The notes under the pieces were generated by a model. That model did no database searches, was not told where the DNA came from, and worked only from the letters and a program-made list of their open reading frames with translations. The position numbers were made by a program, and so were the translations under genes. A stretch of DNA of 64,000 bases from Streptomyces griseoruber (lineage in GTDB: Bacteria > Actinomycetota > Actinomycetes > Streptomycetales > Streptomycetaceae): assembly GCF_001514205.1 (NCBI RefSeq), contig NZ_KQ948766.1:465215-529214 (forward strand), written 5' to 3'. Positions 32,350 to 41,435 of the stretch are shown here, one piece after another; position 1 is the first letter of the stretch, and every line of letters starts with the position of its first letter.

Positions 32350-32730
32350 GTGCCGGCTGGAACGCTGTACCGCGGCCGGGAAGGAATGTGGTCCTGGGTG
32401 GCTCACCGAGTCACCGGCGTCCTCATCTTCTTCTTCCTGTTCGTACACGTGCTGGACACCGCTCTCGTGCGTGTCTCCCCCGAGGACTACGACAAGGTCG
32501 TAGCCACGTACAAGACCCCGATCGTCGCCGTCCTCGAGTACGGCCTGGTGGCCGCCATCCTCTTCCACGCGCTCAACGGCCTGCGGGTCATCGCCGTCGA
32601 CTTCTGGTCGAAGGGCCCGCGCTACCAGAAGCAGATGCTGTGGAGTGTCGTGGGCATCTGGGTCGTGCTGATGCTCGGGGCGATCTACCCCGTCCTCGGC
32701 CACGCCGCTCGTGAACTGTTCGGGAGCTGA
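32350..32730 (+). CDS. sdhC: Succinate dehydrogenase cytochrome b556 subunit
   Basis: A 126-residue membrane anchor with three helices (about 18-36, 57-77, 95-115). It has the SdhC opening YRGREGMWSWVAHRVTG and the haem-ligand region FHALNGLRV. It binds haem b and quinone in complex II. The GTG at 32350 has GGAGGG 7 bp upstream. A -10-like TACGAT at 32257-32262 may start the operon mRNA with a leader of about 80 bases; no matching -35 is clear. First gene of sdhCDAB. Confidence 0.95.
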   Translation: MPAGTLYRGREGMWSWVAHRVTGVLIFFFLFVHVLDTALVRVSPEDYDKVVATYKTPIVAVLEYGLVAAILFHALNGLRVIAVDFWSKGPRYQKQMLWSVVGIWVVLMLGAIYPVLGHAARELFGS

Positions 32731-32735
32731 GACCG

Positions 32736-33218
32736 ATGGCCACCACTGAAACCACCGCGTCCGGGATCGGCCCCGTCGAGGGCCCCTCGATCTACAACGT
32801 CGACAACCCGGCGCCCCTCATCGAAGCCCCGCGCAAGCGCACCAAGAAGACCCCGCGCTCGACCCGCGGCAACTTCGAGATGGCCGCGTGGCTGTTCATG
32901 CGGCTGTCCGGCGTCGTGCTGGTCGTCCTGGTCATCGGCCACCTGCTGATCCAGCTCGTGCTGGACGGCGGTGTGTCGAAGATCGGCTTCGCCTTCGTGG
33001 CCGGCCGCTGGGCGTCCCCGTTCTGGCAGGTCTGGGACCTGCTGATGCTGTGGCTCGCGATGCTGCACGGCGCGAACGGCCTGCGCACGGTCATCAACGA
33101 CTACGCGGAGCGCGCGAACACCCGGCTGTGGCTGAAGGGCCTGCTCTACACCGCCACGGTGTTCACCATCCTGCTGGGCACGCTGGTGATCTTCACCTTC
33201 GACCCGAACATCCGCTAG
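32736..33218 (+). CDS. sdhD: Succinate dehydrogenase hydrophobic membrane anchor subunit
   Basis: A 160-residue second anchor subunit. A polar N-terminus of about 45 residues precedes three helices beginning [19 protein letters not shown], whose RLSG-x11-H pattern binds quinone/haem. [15 protein letters not shown] follows in helix 2. It lies 5 bp after sdhC and 19 bp before sdhA. Confidence 0.95.
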   Translation: MATTETTASGIGPVEGPSIYNVDNPAPLIEAPRKRTKKTPRSTRGNFEMAAWLFMRLSGVVLVVLVIGHLLIQLVLDGGVSKIGFAFVAGRWASPFWQVWDLLMLWLAMLHGANGLRTVINDYAERANTRLWLKGLLYTATVFTILLGTLVIFTFDPNIR

Positions 33219-33237
33219 GCACGGGGTTACGAGACTC

Positions 33238-34995
33238 ATGAAGATCCACAAGTACGACACCGTCATCGTCGGCGCGGGCGGCGCCGGCATGCGCGCCGCC
33301 ATCGAGTCGACGAAGCGCAGCCGCACCGCTGTGCTCACCAAGCTCTACCCCACCCGCTCCCACACGGGCGCCGCGCAGGGCGGCATGGCCGCCGCGCTGG
33401 CCAACGTGGAGGAGGACAACTGGGAGTGGCACACCTTCGACACGGTCAAGGGCGGTGACTACCTGGTCGACCAGGACGCCGCCGAGATCCTGGCGAAGGA
33501 GGCCATCGACTCCGTCCTCGACCTGGAGAAGATGGGCCTGCCGTTCAACCGGACCCCGAACGGCACGATCGACCAGCGCCGCTTCGGCGGGCACAGCCGC
33601 AACCACGGCGAGGCCCCGGTCCGCCGCTCCTGCTACGCGGCCGACCGCACCGGTCACATGATCCTCCAGACGCTGTACCAGAACTGCGTGAAGGAGGGCG
33701 TGGAGTTCTTCAACGAGTTCTACGTCCTCGACCAGCTGATCACCGAAGAGGACGGCGTCAGGAAGTCCGCCGGTGTGGTCGCCTACGAGCTGGCCACCGG
33801 CGAGATCCACGTCTTCCAGGCGAAGGCCGTCATCTACGCCTCCGGCGGCTGCGGCAAGTTCTTCAAGGTGACGTCGAACGCGCACACGCTGACCGGTGAC
33901 GGCCAGGCGGCGGTCTACCGGCGCGGGCTGCCGCTGGAGGACATGGAGTTCTTCCAGTTCCACCCGACCGGCATCTGGCGCATGGGCATCCTGCTGACGG
34001 AGGGCGCCCGCGGTGAGGGCGGCATCCTCCGCAACAAGGACGGCGAGCGCTTCATGGAGAAGTACGCGCCGGTCATGAAGGACCTCGCGTCCCGTGACGT
34101 CGTCTCCCGCTCGATCTACACGGAGATCCGCGAAGGCCGTGGCTGCGGCCCCGAGGGCGACCACGTCTACCTGGACCTGACGCACCTTCCCCCGGAGCAG
34201 CTGGACGCCAAGCTCCCGGACATCACCGAGTTCGCGCGCACCTACCTCGGCATCGAGCCGTACACGGACCCGATCCCGATCCAGCCCACCGCGCACTACG
34301 CCATGGGCGGCATCCCGACCAACGTCGAGGGTGAGGTCCTGGCGGACAACACCACCGTCGTGCCGGGCCTGTACGCGGCCGGCGAGGTCGCCTGCGTGTC
34401 CGTCCACGGCGCCAACCGCCTCGGCACGAACTCGCTGCTGGACATCAACGTCTTCGGCCGCCGGGCCGGCATCGCGGCGGCGGAGTACAGCCAGCGGACC
34501 GCGACGTTCGTCGAGCTGCCGGAGAACCCGGCGCAGCTCGTCGTGGACCAGATCGAGCAGCTGCGCAGCTCCACGGGCACCGAGCGGGTGGCGACCCTGC
34601 GCAAGGAGCTCCAGGAGACCATGGACGCGAACGTCATGGTGTTCCGCACGGAGCAGACGATCAAGACGGCGGTCGAGAAGATCGCGGAGCTGCGCGAGCG
34701 CTACAAGAACGTCTCGATCCAGGACAAGGGCAGGCGTTTCAACACGGACCTCCTCGAGGCGATCGAGCTGGGCAACCTGCTCGACCTGGCCGAGGTGATG
34801 GCCGTGTCGGCCCTCGCCCGCAAGGAGTCCCGCGGCGGTCACTACCGCGAGGACTACCCCAACCGCGACGACGTCAACTTCATGCGGCACACCATGGCGT
34901 ACCGCGAGGTCGGCGACGACGGCACGGATTCCATTCGTCTCGACTACAAGCCGGTCGTCCAGACCCGCTACCAGCCGATGGAGCGTAAGTACTGA
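33238..34995 (+). CDS. sdhA: Succinate dehydrogenase flavoprotein subunit
   Basis: A 585-residue full-length SdhA that oxidises succinate to fumarate. The FAD fold is [16 protein letters not shown] (9-24). The covalent-FAD histidine lies in [10 protein letters not shown] (about 39-48). Active-site elements are [15 protein letters not shown] and [15 protein letters not shown]. Its stop overlaps the sdhB start as TGATG, so translation is coupled. Confidence 0.97.
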   Translation: MKIHKYDTVIVGAGGAGMRAAIESTKRSRTAVLTKLYPTRSHTGAAQGGMAAALANVEEDNWEWHTFDTVKGGDYLVDQDAAEILAKEAIDSVLDLEKMGLPFNRTPNGTIDQRRFGGHSRNHGEAPVRRSCYAADRTGHMILQTLYQNCVKEGVEFFNEFYVLDQLITEEDGVRKSAGVVAYELATGEIHVFQAKAVIYASGGCGKFFKVTSNAHTLTGDGQAAVYRRGLPLEDMEFFQFHPTGIWRMGILLTEGARGEGGILRNKDGERFMEKYAPVMKDLASRDVVSRSIYTEIREGRGCGPEGDHVYLDLTHLPPEQLDAKLPDITEFARTYLGIEPYTDPIPIQPTAHYAMGGIPTNVEGEVLADNTTVVPGLYAAGEVACVSVHGANRLGTNSLLDINVFGRRAGIAAAEYSQRTATFVELPENPAQLVVDQIEQLRSSTGTERVATLRKELQETMDANVMVFRTEQTIKTAVEKIAELRERYKNVSIQDKGRRFNTDLLEAIELGNLLDLAEVMAVSALARKESRGGHYREDYPNRDDVNFMRHTMAYREVGDDGTDSIRLDYKPVVQTRYQPMERKY

Positions 34996-35756
34996 TGGCA
35001 ACCCCTGTTCTGGACAAGGTCGAGGCGGAGGCCGCGGCGTCCCCCTACATCACGGTCACCTTCCGGATCCGCCGCTTCAACCCCGAGGTCTCGGCCGAGG
35101 CGGTCTGGGAAGACTTCCAGCTGGAGATCGACCCGAAGGAGCGCGTCCTCGACGGTCTCCACAAGATCAAGTGGGACCTGGACGGCACCCTCACCTTCCG
35201 CCGCTCCTGCGCCCACGGCATCTGCGGCTCGGACGCGATGCGGATCAACGGCAAGAACCGCCTCGCGTGCAAGACGCTGATCAAGGACATCAACCCCGAG
35301 AAGCCGATCACGGTCGAGGCCATCAAGGGCCTGACGGTGCTCAAGGACCTCGTGGTCGACATGGACCCGTTCTTCCAGGCGTACCGCGACGTCATGCCCT
35401 TCCTCATCACGAAGGACACGAACGAGCCGACCCGCGAACGCCTCCAGACGGCGGAGGACCGCGAGCGCTTCGACGACACGACGAAGTGCATCCTCTGCGC
35501 CGCGTGCACGTCCTCGTGCCCGGTCTTCTGGAACGACGGCCAGTACTTCGGCCCGGCGGCCATCGTCAACGCGCACCGCTTCATCTTCGACTCGCGTGAC
35601 GAGGCCGGCGAGCAGCGCCTGGAGATCCTGAACGACCGCGACGGCGTCTGGCGCTGCCGCACCACGTTCAACTGCACGGACGCCTGCCCGCGCGGCATCG
35701 AGGTCACCAAGGCGATCGCCGAGGTCAAGAAGGCCCTGATCACGCGCCGCTTCTGA
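34995..35756 (+). CDS. sdhB: Succinate dehydrogenase iron-sulfur subunit
   Basis: A 253-residue subunit carrying three Fe-S clusters. The 2Fe-2S cysteines are in CAHGICGSDAM and the distant RLAC, the 4Fe-4S motif is CILCAACTSSCP, and the 3Fe-4S cysteines are in CRTTFNC and TDACPRGI. It passes electrons from SdhA to the membrane anchor. Last gene of the operon, followed by a terminator hairpin at 35778. Confidence 0.97.
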   Translation: MATPVLDKVEAEAAASPYITVTFRIRRFNPEVSAEAVWEDFQLEIDPKERVLDGLHKIKWDLDGTLTFRRSCAHGICGSDAMRINGKNRLACKTLIKDINPEKPITVEAIKGLTVLKDLVVDMDPFFQAYRDVMPFLITKDTNEPTRERLQTAEDRERFDDTTKCILCAACTSSCPVFWNDGQYFGPAAIVNAHRFIFDSRDEAGEQRLEILNDRDGVWRCRTTFNCTDACPRGIEVTKAIAEVKKALITRRF

Positions 35757-35777
35757 GCTGCGTTCCGGTACGTCCAC

Positions 35778-35820
35778 GAGGGCCCCGTCTCCCGGTTTCG
35801 TCACCGGGGGCGGGGCCCTC
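35778..35820 (+). terminator. Terminator of the sdhCDAB operon
   Basis: GAGGGCCCCG (35778-35787) pairs perfectly with CGGGGCCCTC (35811-35820). An inner CCCGGT/ACCGGG pair (35791-35796 and 35803-35808) extends the hairpin. It lies 22 bp after the sdhB stop. Confidence 0.85.
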
Positions 35821-35923
35821 GGGCGTTCAAACACCACGATCGGGTGAACGTGATCAAGAGGGACATCCGGGGGGCGTCCGGCCTACGATGATGGCCTCGA
35901 CACCAGCCCACAGGAGGCGCCAG

Positions 35924-36523
35924 ATGTCCTCAGCAGCTGTCGAGCGGCCCCGAGAGAACCGGCCGCTGATCGCCGAGGCGAACCTCATCATGGAGAGTCT
36001 TCCTGGCCGCCGCGTCGAGATCATCGGAGGCCAGATCCTCGTGAGCCCAGCACCGGACGGCCCGCACTCCGAAGCCCTGATGCTGTTCGCCGTTCCTTTC
36101 CTGCAACTCGGTCTGGTGCGAGCGCTTCCGGGTATCGGCCTCTGGCTGCCGACAGGACCGGAGGACTATGTGATCCCCGACCTGTCGGTAGTCGACGACG
36201 ACTACCGCGACCACCGGGTCGAGAACAGTTGTTACGACCCGGCCTGCTTCCGGCTCGTCATGGAAGTCACCTCCAGCAACTGGAAGACCGACCTCCGGAC
36301 CAAGGTCACGTCCTACGCCAGGGCCGGAATCCCCGTCTACGTCATCATCGACCGGCGGCATCAGCGCCTCCACGTCCTCACCGCCCCGGTCCGGGACAGC
36401 TACACGACCCACCACATCCACACCGCCGGCGAGTCGGTCACCTTGCCCGAATCCATCGGCGGCAAGGTCGTCCTGGACGTGAGCCGGTTGCTGGAGGCCG
36501 GACGCCCGGAGACAGAGGACTGA
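35924..36523 (+). CDS. Uma2 family (DUF820) putative endonuclease
   Basis: A 199-residue protein of the Uma2 family, a PD-(D/E)XK-like fold abundant in Streptomyces and cyanobacteria. Features are EIIGGQILVSPAP with GPHSEAL, then YVIPDLSVVDDDY (active-site PDL segment) and LVMEVTSSNWKTDLRTKVTSYARAGIPVYVIID, whose E and K match the nuclease core. ATG 35924 has AGGAGG 6 bp upstream, so it is preferred over the ATG at 35888. Cellular role unknown. It lies between the sdh terminator and an oppositely directed SUKH gene. Confidence 0.85.
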   Translation: MSSAAVERPRENRPLIAEANLIMESLPGRRVEIIGGQILVSPAPDGPHSEALMLFAVPFLQLGLVRALPGIGLWLPTGPEDYVIPDLSVVDDDYRDHRVENSCYDPACFRLVMEVTSSNWKTDLRTKVTSYARAGIPVYVIIDRRHQRLHVLTAPVRDSYTTHHIHTAGESVTLPESIGGKVVLDVSRLLEAGRPETED

Positions 36524-36529
36524 CCCCGG

Positions 36530-36988
36530 TCACCAGGACGCGTACCACTCCGGATCCCCGCTGCCCAGGCGGCGGCGCAGATAGTCCTCCAGATTGCCGG
36601 CCACCCAGCGGCGGCTGTCGCTCTCGTGTTCCCAGACGAAGATGTCCGGCCGCTCGGGCCTGACGACGAAACCGAAGAGGTCGCCCCCCGCGCTCTCGCC
36701 GAAGAGCAGCAGCGGATCGAACGGCATGTAGAGCTCCCGGAAGTCGGCCGAGCTCCTGAACTCCAGGTTCCGGTCCACGACCTCGCCGACGGAACACACG
36801 ATCCCGGTGCCGTACTTGTCCCGGGCCCCGTCCGCCACGCTCCAGAACTCCTTCAGCGCCCCGGGCAGCGGGTGCCCCAGCACCACTTCCGCCACCCGCA
36901 TCTGCTCCTCGCATCCGGGACCGTGGGCGAGGTCCACGTCCGACGACAGCGAGGAGATGAGCTCGGTCCACATACGGTGATCCTTCAT
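36530..36988 (-). CDS. SMI1/KNR4 (SUKH-1) family protein
   Basis: A 152-residue soluble protein with SUKH landmarks. HPLPGALKEFWSVADG (about 39-54) is the typical LPxxLkxFW opening. The core contains LLLFGESAGGDLFGF, and the end is VWEHESDSRRWVAGNLEDYL. SUKH proteins often act as immunity proteins against contact-dependent toxins, but no toxin gene is adjacent. Start 36988 is 3 bp from the stop of the flavoenzyme gene upstream (36992), so the two are probably co-transcribed. Confidence 0.85.
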   Translation of the reverse strand: MKDHRMWTELISSLSSDVDLAHGPGCEEQMRVAEVVLGHPLPGALKEFWSVADGARDKYGTGIVCSVGEVVDRNLEFRSSADFRELYMPFDPLLLFGESAGGDLFGFVVRPERPDIFVWEHESDSRRWVAGNLEDYLRRRLGSGDPEWYASW

Positions 36989-36991
36989 GAG

Positions 36992-38491
36992 TCAGAAGAC
37001 GCCCTGACCCGGGGTCAGGATTCCGTTCGGGTCGTAAGTGTGCTTCGCCCTCTCCAAGGCGGGCCAGGCGGCGCCGAAGTGGGTCCGCCAGTCGTCGCGG
37101 GTGAGCCGCATGCCGCCCACGGGATAGCGGGTGCCGCCGGCCGCGAGGACGGTGTCGTAGGCGGCGCGGTTGGCCGCCAGGGCACGGTCGACGGCCGCGC
37201 TGTCGTCCGGTGGGACGGTACGCAGGATGTCGAAGAGGTGGAAGACGTCGTCGTCGGGGGTGCGCAGCAGAGGCGTCCTGAAGCGCTCGCGGAGGAGGGG
37301 GTAGAAGAGGACCACTCCCCCCGGCCCCAGAGTGGCGGGGGTGAGCGCGTCCAGGAGCGGGGCGGCGAGGTCCGCGGCGGACCGGCCGGGGAACATCAGG
37401 TCGAGCCAGGGATGGGCGTACGCCCACAGGCCCGCCTCCTTCAGCTCGGCGACGAAGGGCGCGATGCGGTCGAGGAAGTCGTAGTAGGTGCGGTCGGTGC
37501 GGGTGACGGTCGCGGGGTCGTGGCGCAGGCCCCGCAGCAGGACCGTGTCGTCGGGCTCGGGGCCGACCGGTGGACCGTAGGCCACGGCTTCGAGGACGTG
37601 GACACGGAACGCGCCCCCGGCATCCGCGGAGACCTGGCCCTCCACGTAGTCGAAGCGGGCCTCCCGCACCAGGAGGCGCTGGTCCTCCAGGAACGTGTCC
37701 AGGTCGTCGTAGGTCAGCAGGTAGTGGCGTACGGTCCCGGGCGCGGGGACGAGCCGCACGGTCGCCTCGACGATGACCGCGCACTGCCCGAGCCCCGCGA
37801 GCACGGCGTGGAAGAGGTCGGGGCGGCGGGAGGGCGAGCAGCGGACCAGTTCGCCCGTTCCCGTGACGACCCGGAGCTGGGTGACGTTGTCGACCTGGGC
37901 GCCGTGGCGGTGGGCCTGGCCGCCGAGGCCGCCCACGGACAGGGTGCCGCCGACGGAGAGTTCGAGGTAGTCGGTGAAGACGGGCGGGGTGAGGCCGTGG
38001 GCGAGCGTGGCCCGGGCGACCGCGCTCCAGCGGGCACCGGCGCCGACGGTGACCGTGGTGCTGCCGGAGTCCAGGTCGCCGATCTCCGCCAGGGTCGCGG
38101 TCTCGATGATCAGGCCGCCCCGCGTCTGCGCCTGCCCGAAGGCGGCGTGTCCCTGGCCGCGCGGCGCGACGGGCAGACGGTGGTCGTTGCAGAACCGGAT
38201 CATGGCGACGACGTCACGGACCGAGCCCGGGCGCAGGACGGCCGAGGGGCGATGGTGCACGATATGCCCGAAGTCGTCGGCCGCGGCGGTGAGCGAGGAG
38301 GCGTCCGTGACGAGGGTGCCGTCCAGCCGGGGGATCCTGGCCGGTCCGGCCGGCGGGGCACCGTTCCCCGGCGATGCCGTCTCCGGCGATGCCGCGGCCC
38401 AGCTTCTGGTGGCGGGGTCGAAGCCGGTCACGGTGGCTCCGGCGAGCGCGACTCCCTGTAAGACGGTGCGCCTTGACGGTGTGCGGGACAT
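36992..38491 (-). CDS. Tat-exported FAD-binding oxidoreductase, cytokinin dehydrogenase-like
   Basis: A 499-residue protein with a twin-arginine signal (SRRTVLQGVALAGATVTG, residues 6-23). A PCMH-type FAD domain (about 65-240) contains APRGQGHAAFGQAQ, whose histidine is in the place of the covalent-FAD residue of plant cytokinin dehydrogenases, and LSVGGTLSVGGLGGQAHRHG. The C-terminal region (GPGGVVLFYPLLRERF, ending KHTYDPNGILTPGQG) matches the cytokinin-binding domain pattern. It probably oxidises an amine or alcohol outside the membrane; cytokinin is possible but unproven. ATG 38491 has GAGAGG upstream. Confidence 0.82.
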   Translation of the reverse strand: MSRTPSRRTVLQGVALAGATVTGFDPATRSWAAASPETASPGNGAPPAGPARIPRLDGTLVTDASSLTAAADDFGHIVHHRPSAVLRPGSVRDVVAMIRFCNDHRLPVAPRGQGHAAFGQAQTRGGLIIETATLAEIGDLDSGSTTVTVGAGARWSAVARATLAHGLTPPVFTDYLELSVGGTLSVGGLGGQAHRHGAQVDNVTQLRVVTGTGELVRCSPSRRPDLFHAVLAGLGQCAVIVEATVRLVPAPGTVRHYLLTYDDLDTFLEDQRLLVREARFDYVEGQVSADAGGAFRVHVLEAVAYGPPVGPEPDDTVLLRGLRHDPATVTRTDRTYYDFLDRIAPFVAELKEAGLWAYAHPWLDLMFPGRSAADLAAPLLDALTPATLGPGGVVLFYPLLRERFRTPLLRTPDDDVFHLFDILRTVPPDDSAAVDRALAANRAAYDTVLAAGGTRYPVGGMRLTRDDWRTHFGAAWPALERAKHTYDPNGILTPGQGVF

Positions 38492-38602
38492 GCGAATGCC
38501 ACCTCTCGAGCTGCGCGAACTCCTCAAATCCGCGCCAGCCTAGGACAGTTCGCCCCGTCGTGCCGGGGTTTCGCGTCCCGGGTCGCACCGTGGGAACGGC
38601 GG

Positions 38603-38640
38603 GGGCCCCGCTCCTCGACGGACTCGCAGGAGTGGGGCCC
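38603..38640. terminator. Terminator hairpin downstream of the TM2 gene
   Basis: GGGCCCCGCTCCT (38603-38615) pairs with AGGAGTGGGGCCC (38628-38640), 13 bp with one G-U pair and a 12-base loop. It lies 23 bp past the minus-strand TM2 stop. Confidence 0.8.
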
Positions 38641-38663
38641 TCGCCGAAGACGACGCCTTGGGC

Positions 38664-38927
38664 TCAGCCGCGCAGGACGCGGCCCTGGCTGTCGGTGCGG
38701 TCGTTGCTCGTGAGGAACAGGATGCCGTCGATCAGGGCCCAGAAGCCGAGGCCGCCGCAGGTCAGGAGCTGGGCGATGCCGACGCCGACCGAGCCGACGT
38801 AGAAGCGACCGATGCCGAGGGTCCCCAGGAAGAGCTGGAGGATACCGGCGACGATCTTCGACTTGTCGGAGTACGGGCGGCCGAGCGGGTCGACGCCGTA
38901 GGGGGCCTCGGGAGTGGGGACGGTCAT
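38664..38927 (-). CDS. TM2 domain-containing membrane protein (short form)
   Basis: An 87-residue protein consisting almost entirely of a TM2 domain: two helices joined by a short turn, with YSDKSKIVAGILQLFLG and GIGRFYVGSVGVGIAQLL, ending DGILFLTSNDRTDSQGRVLRG. AGGAG lies 8 bp before the ATG at 38927. Role unknown. It shares the TM2 core, including the identical tail GRVLRG, with the protein at 39617-40066. Confidence 0.88.
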   Translation of the reverse strand: MTVPTPEAPYGVDPLGRPYSDKSKIVAGILQLFLGTLGIGRFYVGSVGVGIAQLLTCGGLGFWALIDGILFLTSNDRTDSQGRVLRG

Positions 38928-39222
38928 GAGAACTGCTCCTGGGATGACTTCGGGTGACCGGAGCCTGTTTGCTCCGGACGGGGACTCCAGGAGGGATGCG
39001 ACCTGCTGCTCCTGCGCGTCGACCGCCGTCGACGACCACGTCCGCGCATGGTGTCGACCACGCACGAACGTCCCCCTGGTTTGGTGAGAGTAAAGAGACC
39101 AGTGGGGCGAAAGGGAGTAGCCAGGACTGATCGTTCCTGTTCCGTGATCAAAATCCGCCAAGTCCGCAATCTTTTCGGACGCCTGACGGGCGGCGCATGA
39201 TCCTGGAGGCGCGGAACCGTGC

Positions 39223-39624
39223 CTAGAAGACGTTCCGGACGATCATCCAGGTCACCGCGACACCGAGCACCACGGCCACGCCACGGCCACTGAGACCCGG
39301 CCGCCAGCTACGGCCGTGCAGGCCCTCCCAGGCCCAGCGGGCGAGCAGGGCGAGGGCGAAGGGCGAGGCGAGCAGCAGGACGCGGTTGTCCAGCCAGGCC
39401 TGGGTGAAGTGACCGTGCATCAGGTCGTACACCATGCGGGTGCCGCCGCAGGCGGGGCAGAGCAGACCGGTGACGAGCCGGAACGGGCACTGCGGGAGCA
39501 GATGGCCGCTCTGGTGGGGGTTGGTGCCGTAGAGATAGGCGGAGCCCGCCGCGCCGGCGGCCAGCACCGCGAGGGGTGCCGCCGCCGGGTGTCGCGGCGC
39601 GGACGGGCGCTCCGCTTCAGCCAC
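39223..39624 (-). CDS. DUF2752 family membrane protein
   Basis: A 133-residue membrane protein with three helices and the DUF2752 signature CPFRLVTGLLCPACGGTRMVY (about 45-65), whose CPxCGGTR motif defines the family. Function unknown. Its start lies inside the end of the upstream TM2 gene (8-base overlap), a pairing common in actinobacteria. Confidence 0.9.
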   Translation of the reverse strand: MAEAERPSAPRHPAAAPLAVLAAGAAGSAYLYGTNPHQSGHLLPQCPFRLVTGLLCPACGGTRMVYDLMHGHFTQAWLDNRVLLLASPFALALLARWAWEGLHGRSWRPGLSGRGVAVVLGVAVTWMIVRNVF

Positions 39625-40066
39625 GCAGGACCCGCCCGTTGCCGTCCGTCGTGTTGTTGCCCGTCAGGAGCATGATCCCGTCGACCAGCGCCCAGATGCC
39701 GAGGCCGCCGCAGGTGAACAGCTGGGCGAGGCCTATGCCGACGTGGCCTATGTAGAAGCGGCCCACGCCCAGGGTGCCCAGGGTCAGCTGGAGAACGCCC
39801 GCGACGATCTTGGACTTGTCGGAGTAGGGGCGCCCGTAGGGGTCGTAGCCGTAGGGGGCCTGGGGGTCACCGGTGTAGGTGCCCGGCGGCACGTAGCCGG
39901 GGGCGGGGTAGCCGGCCTGCGGCGGGTAGCCCGGCTGGGGCTGGCCCGGCTGCGGGTAGCCGTAGGGGCCGGGCTGGGCGGCGCCGTACGGGCCGGGGGC
40001 GCCGGCGTTGGGGTAGCCGTACCCGGGCTGGGGCGGCTGGTGGGGCTGCTGCGGCTGTTCGGACAA
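39617..40066 (-). CDS. TM2 domain-containing membrane protein with Pro/Gly/Tyr-rich N-terminus
   Basis: A 149-residue protein. The first 80 residues are a cytoplasmic low-complexity region of Pro/Gln/Gly/Tyr repeats (PQPGYG, PGPYGYPQPGQ). The TM2 domain follows (YSDKSKIVAGVLQLTLG, GVGRFYIGHVGIGLAQLF). I place the start at TTG 40066 because GGGGAG lies 8 bp upstream and no ATG or GTG fits better. It overlaps the DUF2752 gene, so both belong to one transcript. Confidence 0.82.
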   Translation of the reverse strand: MSEQPQQPHQPPQPGYGYPNAGAPGPYGAAQPGPYGYPQPGQPQPGYPPQAGYPAPGYVPPGTYTGDPQAPYGYDPYGRPYSDKSKIVAGVLQLTLGTLGVGRFYIGHVGIGLAQLFTCGGLGIWALVDGIMLLTGNNTTDGNGRVLRG

Positions 40067-40188
40067 GGCGAGTTCTCCCCGTTGGTCGGATGAGCGGAAA
40101 ATCTGCGTGCAATGTGGGTGCACGTCATCTTGCAGCAGAAAACAGGCCTCGGAGAAGCCGGGGGTGGTCAAGACAGGGCACGCTTCGG

Positions 40189-41349
40189 TCAGCGGGCGAT
40201 CGCCGCCGCTATCAGCCGGGCCGTGCTCCGGTACGTCACCCGTGCGGCGAGGCGGTCGAGTTCCGTGCGGCCCGGGTCGCCGGGGAGGCGGGAGAGGGCC
40301 AGCACGGCCGCGTTGGCCACCTTGGGGCCGCGGGGGCCGTGGCCGGGGACCGGGACCAGGGAGGTCTCGGCGAGGCGGCCGAGGGCGCGGGCGGTGTCGG
40401 GGTGCGCCGGAAGCAGGGAGAGGAGCCAGGCCAGACCGCGCAGGGCGGTCGCGTTGTGGGGGTCGTAGGTGGCGTCGATGTCCGGCTCGTGGGGGTGGCG
40501 CCGGAGGAGGAGGGTACGGGGGCGGCCCACCAGGGCGAGCCAGTCGAGGACGGTCGCACGGACGAGGCCGGGGTCGAGCGGGGCGAGGAGGGCGCGGGCA
40601 CGGGTGTCCCACCGGGCGGTGGGCCGGGACGCGGTCGCGGTGGCGGCGTGGGCGAGCAGGGCCTGCCAGGCGGCGGGAGCGGCGGAGGCGGCGGTGTCCC
40701 GCAGGGCCCGGTCCGCCCAGGCCTCGCCGACGTCGAGCACCGGGTCGGTGAGCCGGTCCGCCAGCCGGATCAGGGGCTGCGCGTCCTCGTACTCCGCCTC
40801 CCGCGCCGTACGCCGGAAGGCCGCCACGACCGGCGCGGACAGGGCGCGGCCCGCGGCGAGTTCGGCCTCGGCGAGGAGTTCGAAGCGGGCGGCCGGATGG
40901 AAGGCGCGGCGGCGGCCGAGGCCGTCCAGGGCGGCGCGGCGGTCGGCCGCCAGGCAGGCGTCCTCCCGGGGGTCGGCGGGCAGGCCCTCGGAGAGGTACG
41001 TACGGACGACCAGTGCGCCGCAGCGCAGGTCGATGCCGTCCATGTCGTCGGCGTTGTCGGCGCTACCGGCGCTACCGGCGTCGTCGGTGTTGCCGGTGTT
41101 GCCGGTGTTACCGGTGTTGCCGGTGTTCTCCCCCTGCCGCGCGGGATGCCGGTCGGCGAGCGCCCGCCGCAGCGCGGCGCGGCGGTCGGCGGGGAGGGCG
41201 CGGAGCTGGTCGAGCACCTTGTCCCAGCCCCGTTGCCAGTGGCCCCGGTTCGAGGCGAGCATGCGCAGCACCTCGTCGGCGATCAGGCCGGTGTCACCGG
41301 CCGCGACGCGGTTGCGCAGCCGGTCGGCGTGGGACTGCGGGGTGCGCAT
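40189..41349 (-). CDS. Hypothetical helical-repeat protein with GNT tandem repeats
   Basis: A 386-residue soluble protein of Ala/Leu/Arg-rich helices. The C-terminal block, with RGLAWLLSLLP, GHGPRGPKVANAAVLALSRLPG and a final ARVTYRSTARLIAAA, resembles the HEAT-like region of DUF4132 proteins as I recall them, but the DUF4132 core itself is missing. Residues about 75-90 are five Gly-Asn-Thr triplets encoded by 9-bp repeats (about 41086-41130). Start 41349 has AGGGGGG 6 bp upstream. Function unknown. Confidence 0.72.
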   Translation of the reverse strand: MRTPQSHADRLRNRVAAGDTGLIADEVLRMLASNRGHWQRGWDKVLDQLRALPADRRAALRRALADRHPARQGENTGNTGNTGNTGNTDDAGSAGSADNADDMDGIDLRCGALVVRTYLSEGLPADPREDACLAADRRAALDGLGRRRAFHPAARFELLAEAELAAGRALSAPVVAAFRRTAREAEYEDAQPLIRLADRLTDPVLDVGEAWADRALRDTAASAAPAAWQALLAHAATATASRPTARWDTRARALLAPLDPGLVRATVLDWLALVGRPRTLLLRRHPHEPDIDATYDPHNATALRGLAWLLSLLPAHPDTARALGRLAETSLVPVPGHGPRGPKVANAAVLALSRLPGDPGRTELDRLAARVTYRSTARLIAAAIAR

Positions 41350-41435
41350 GTCGGTCCCCCCTTCCATGCCCCCAACCGTACGAGTCACCACCGACAATCA
41401 CCGGTTCACGGGGACCGGGCACCTATTCTGACGGT

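Noticed and set aside
36530..36988. SUKH protein as part of a toxin/immunity module with the Uma2 gene.
   Set aside because: The genes are convergent, no polymorphic toxin or secretion marker is adjacent, and Uma2 proteins are abundant stand-alone genes in Streptomyces.
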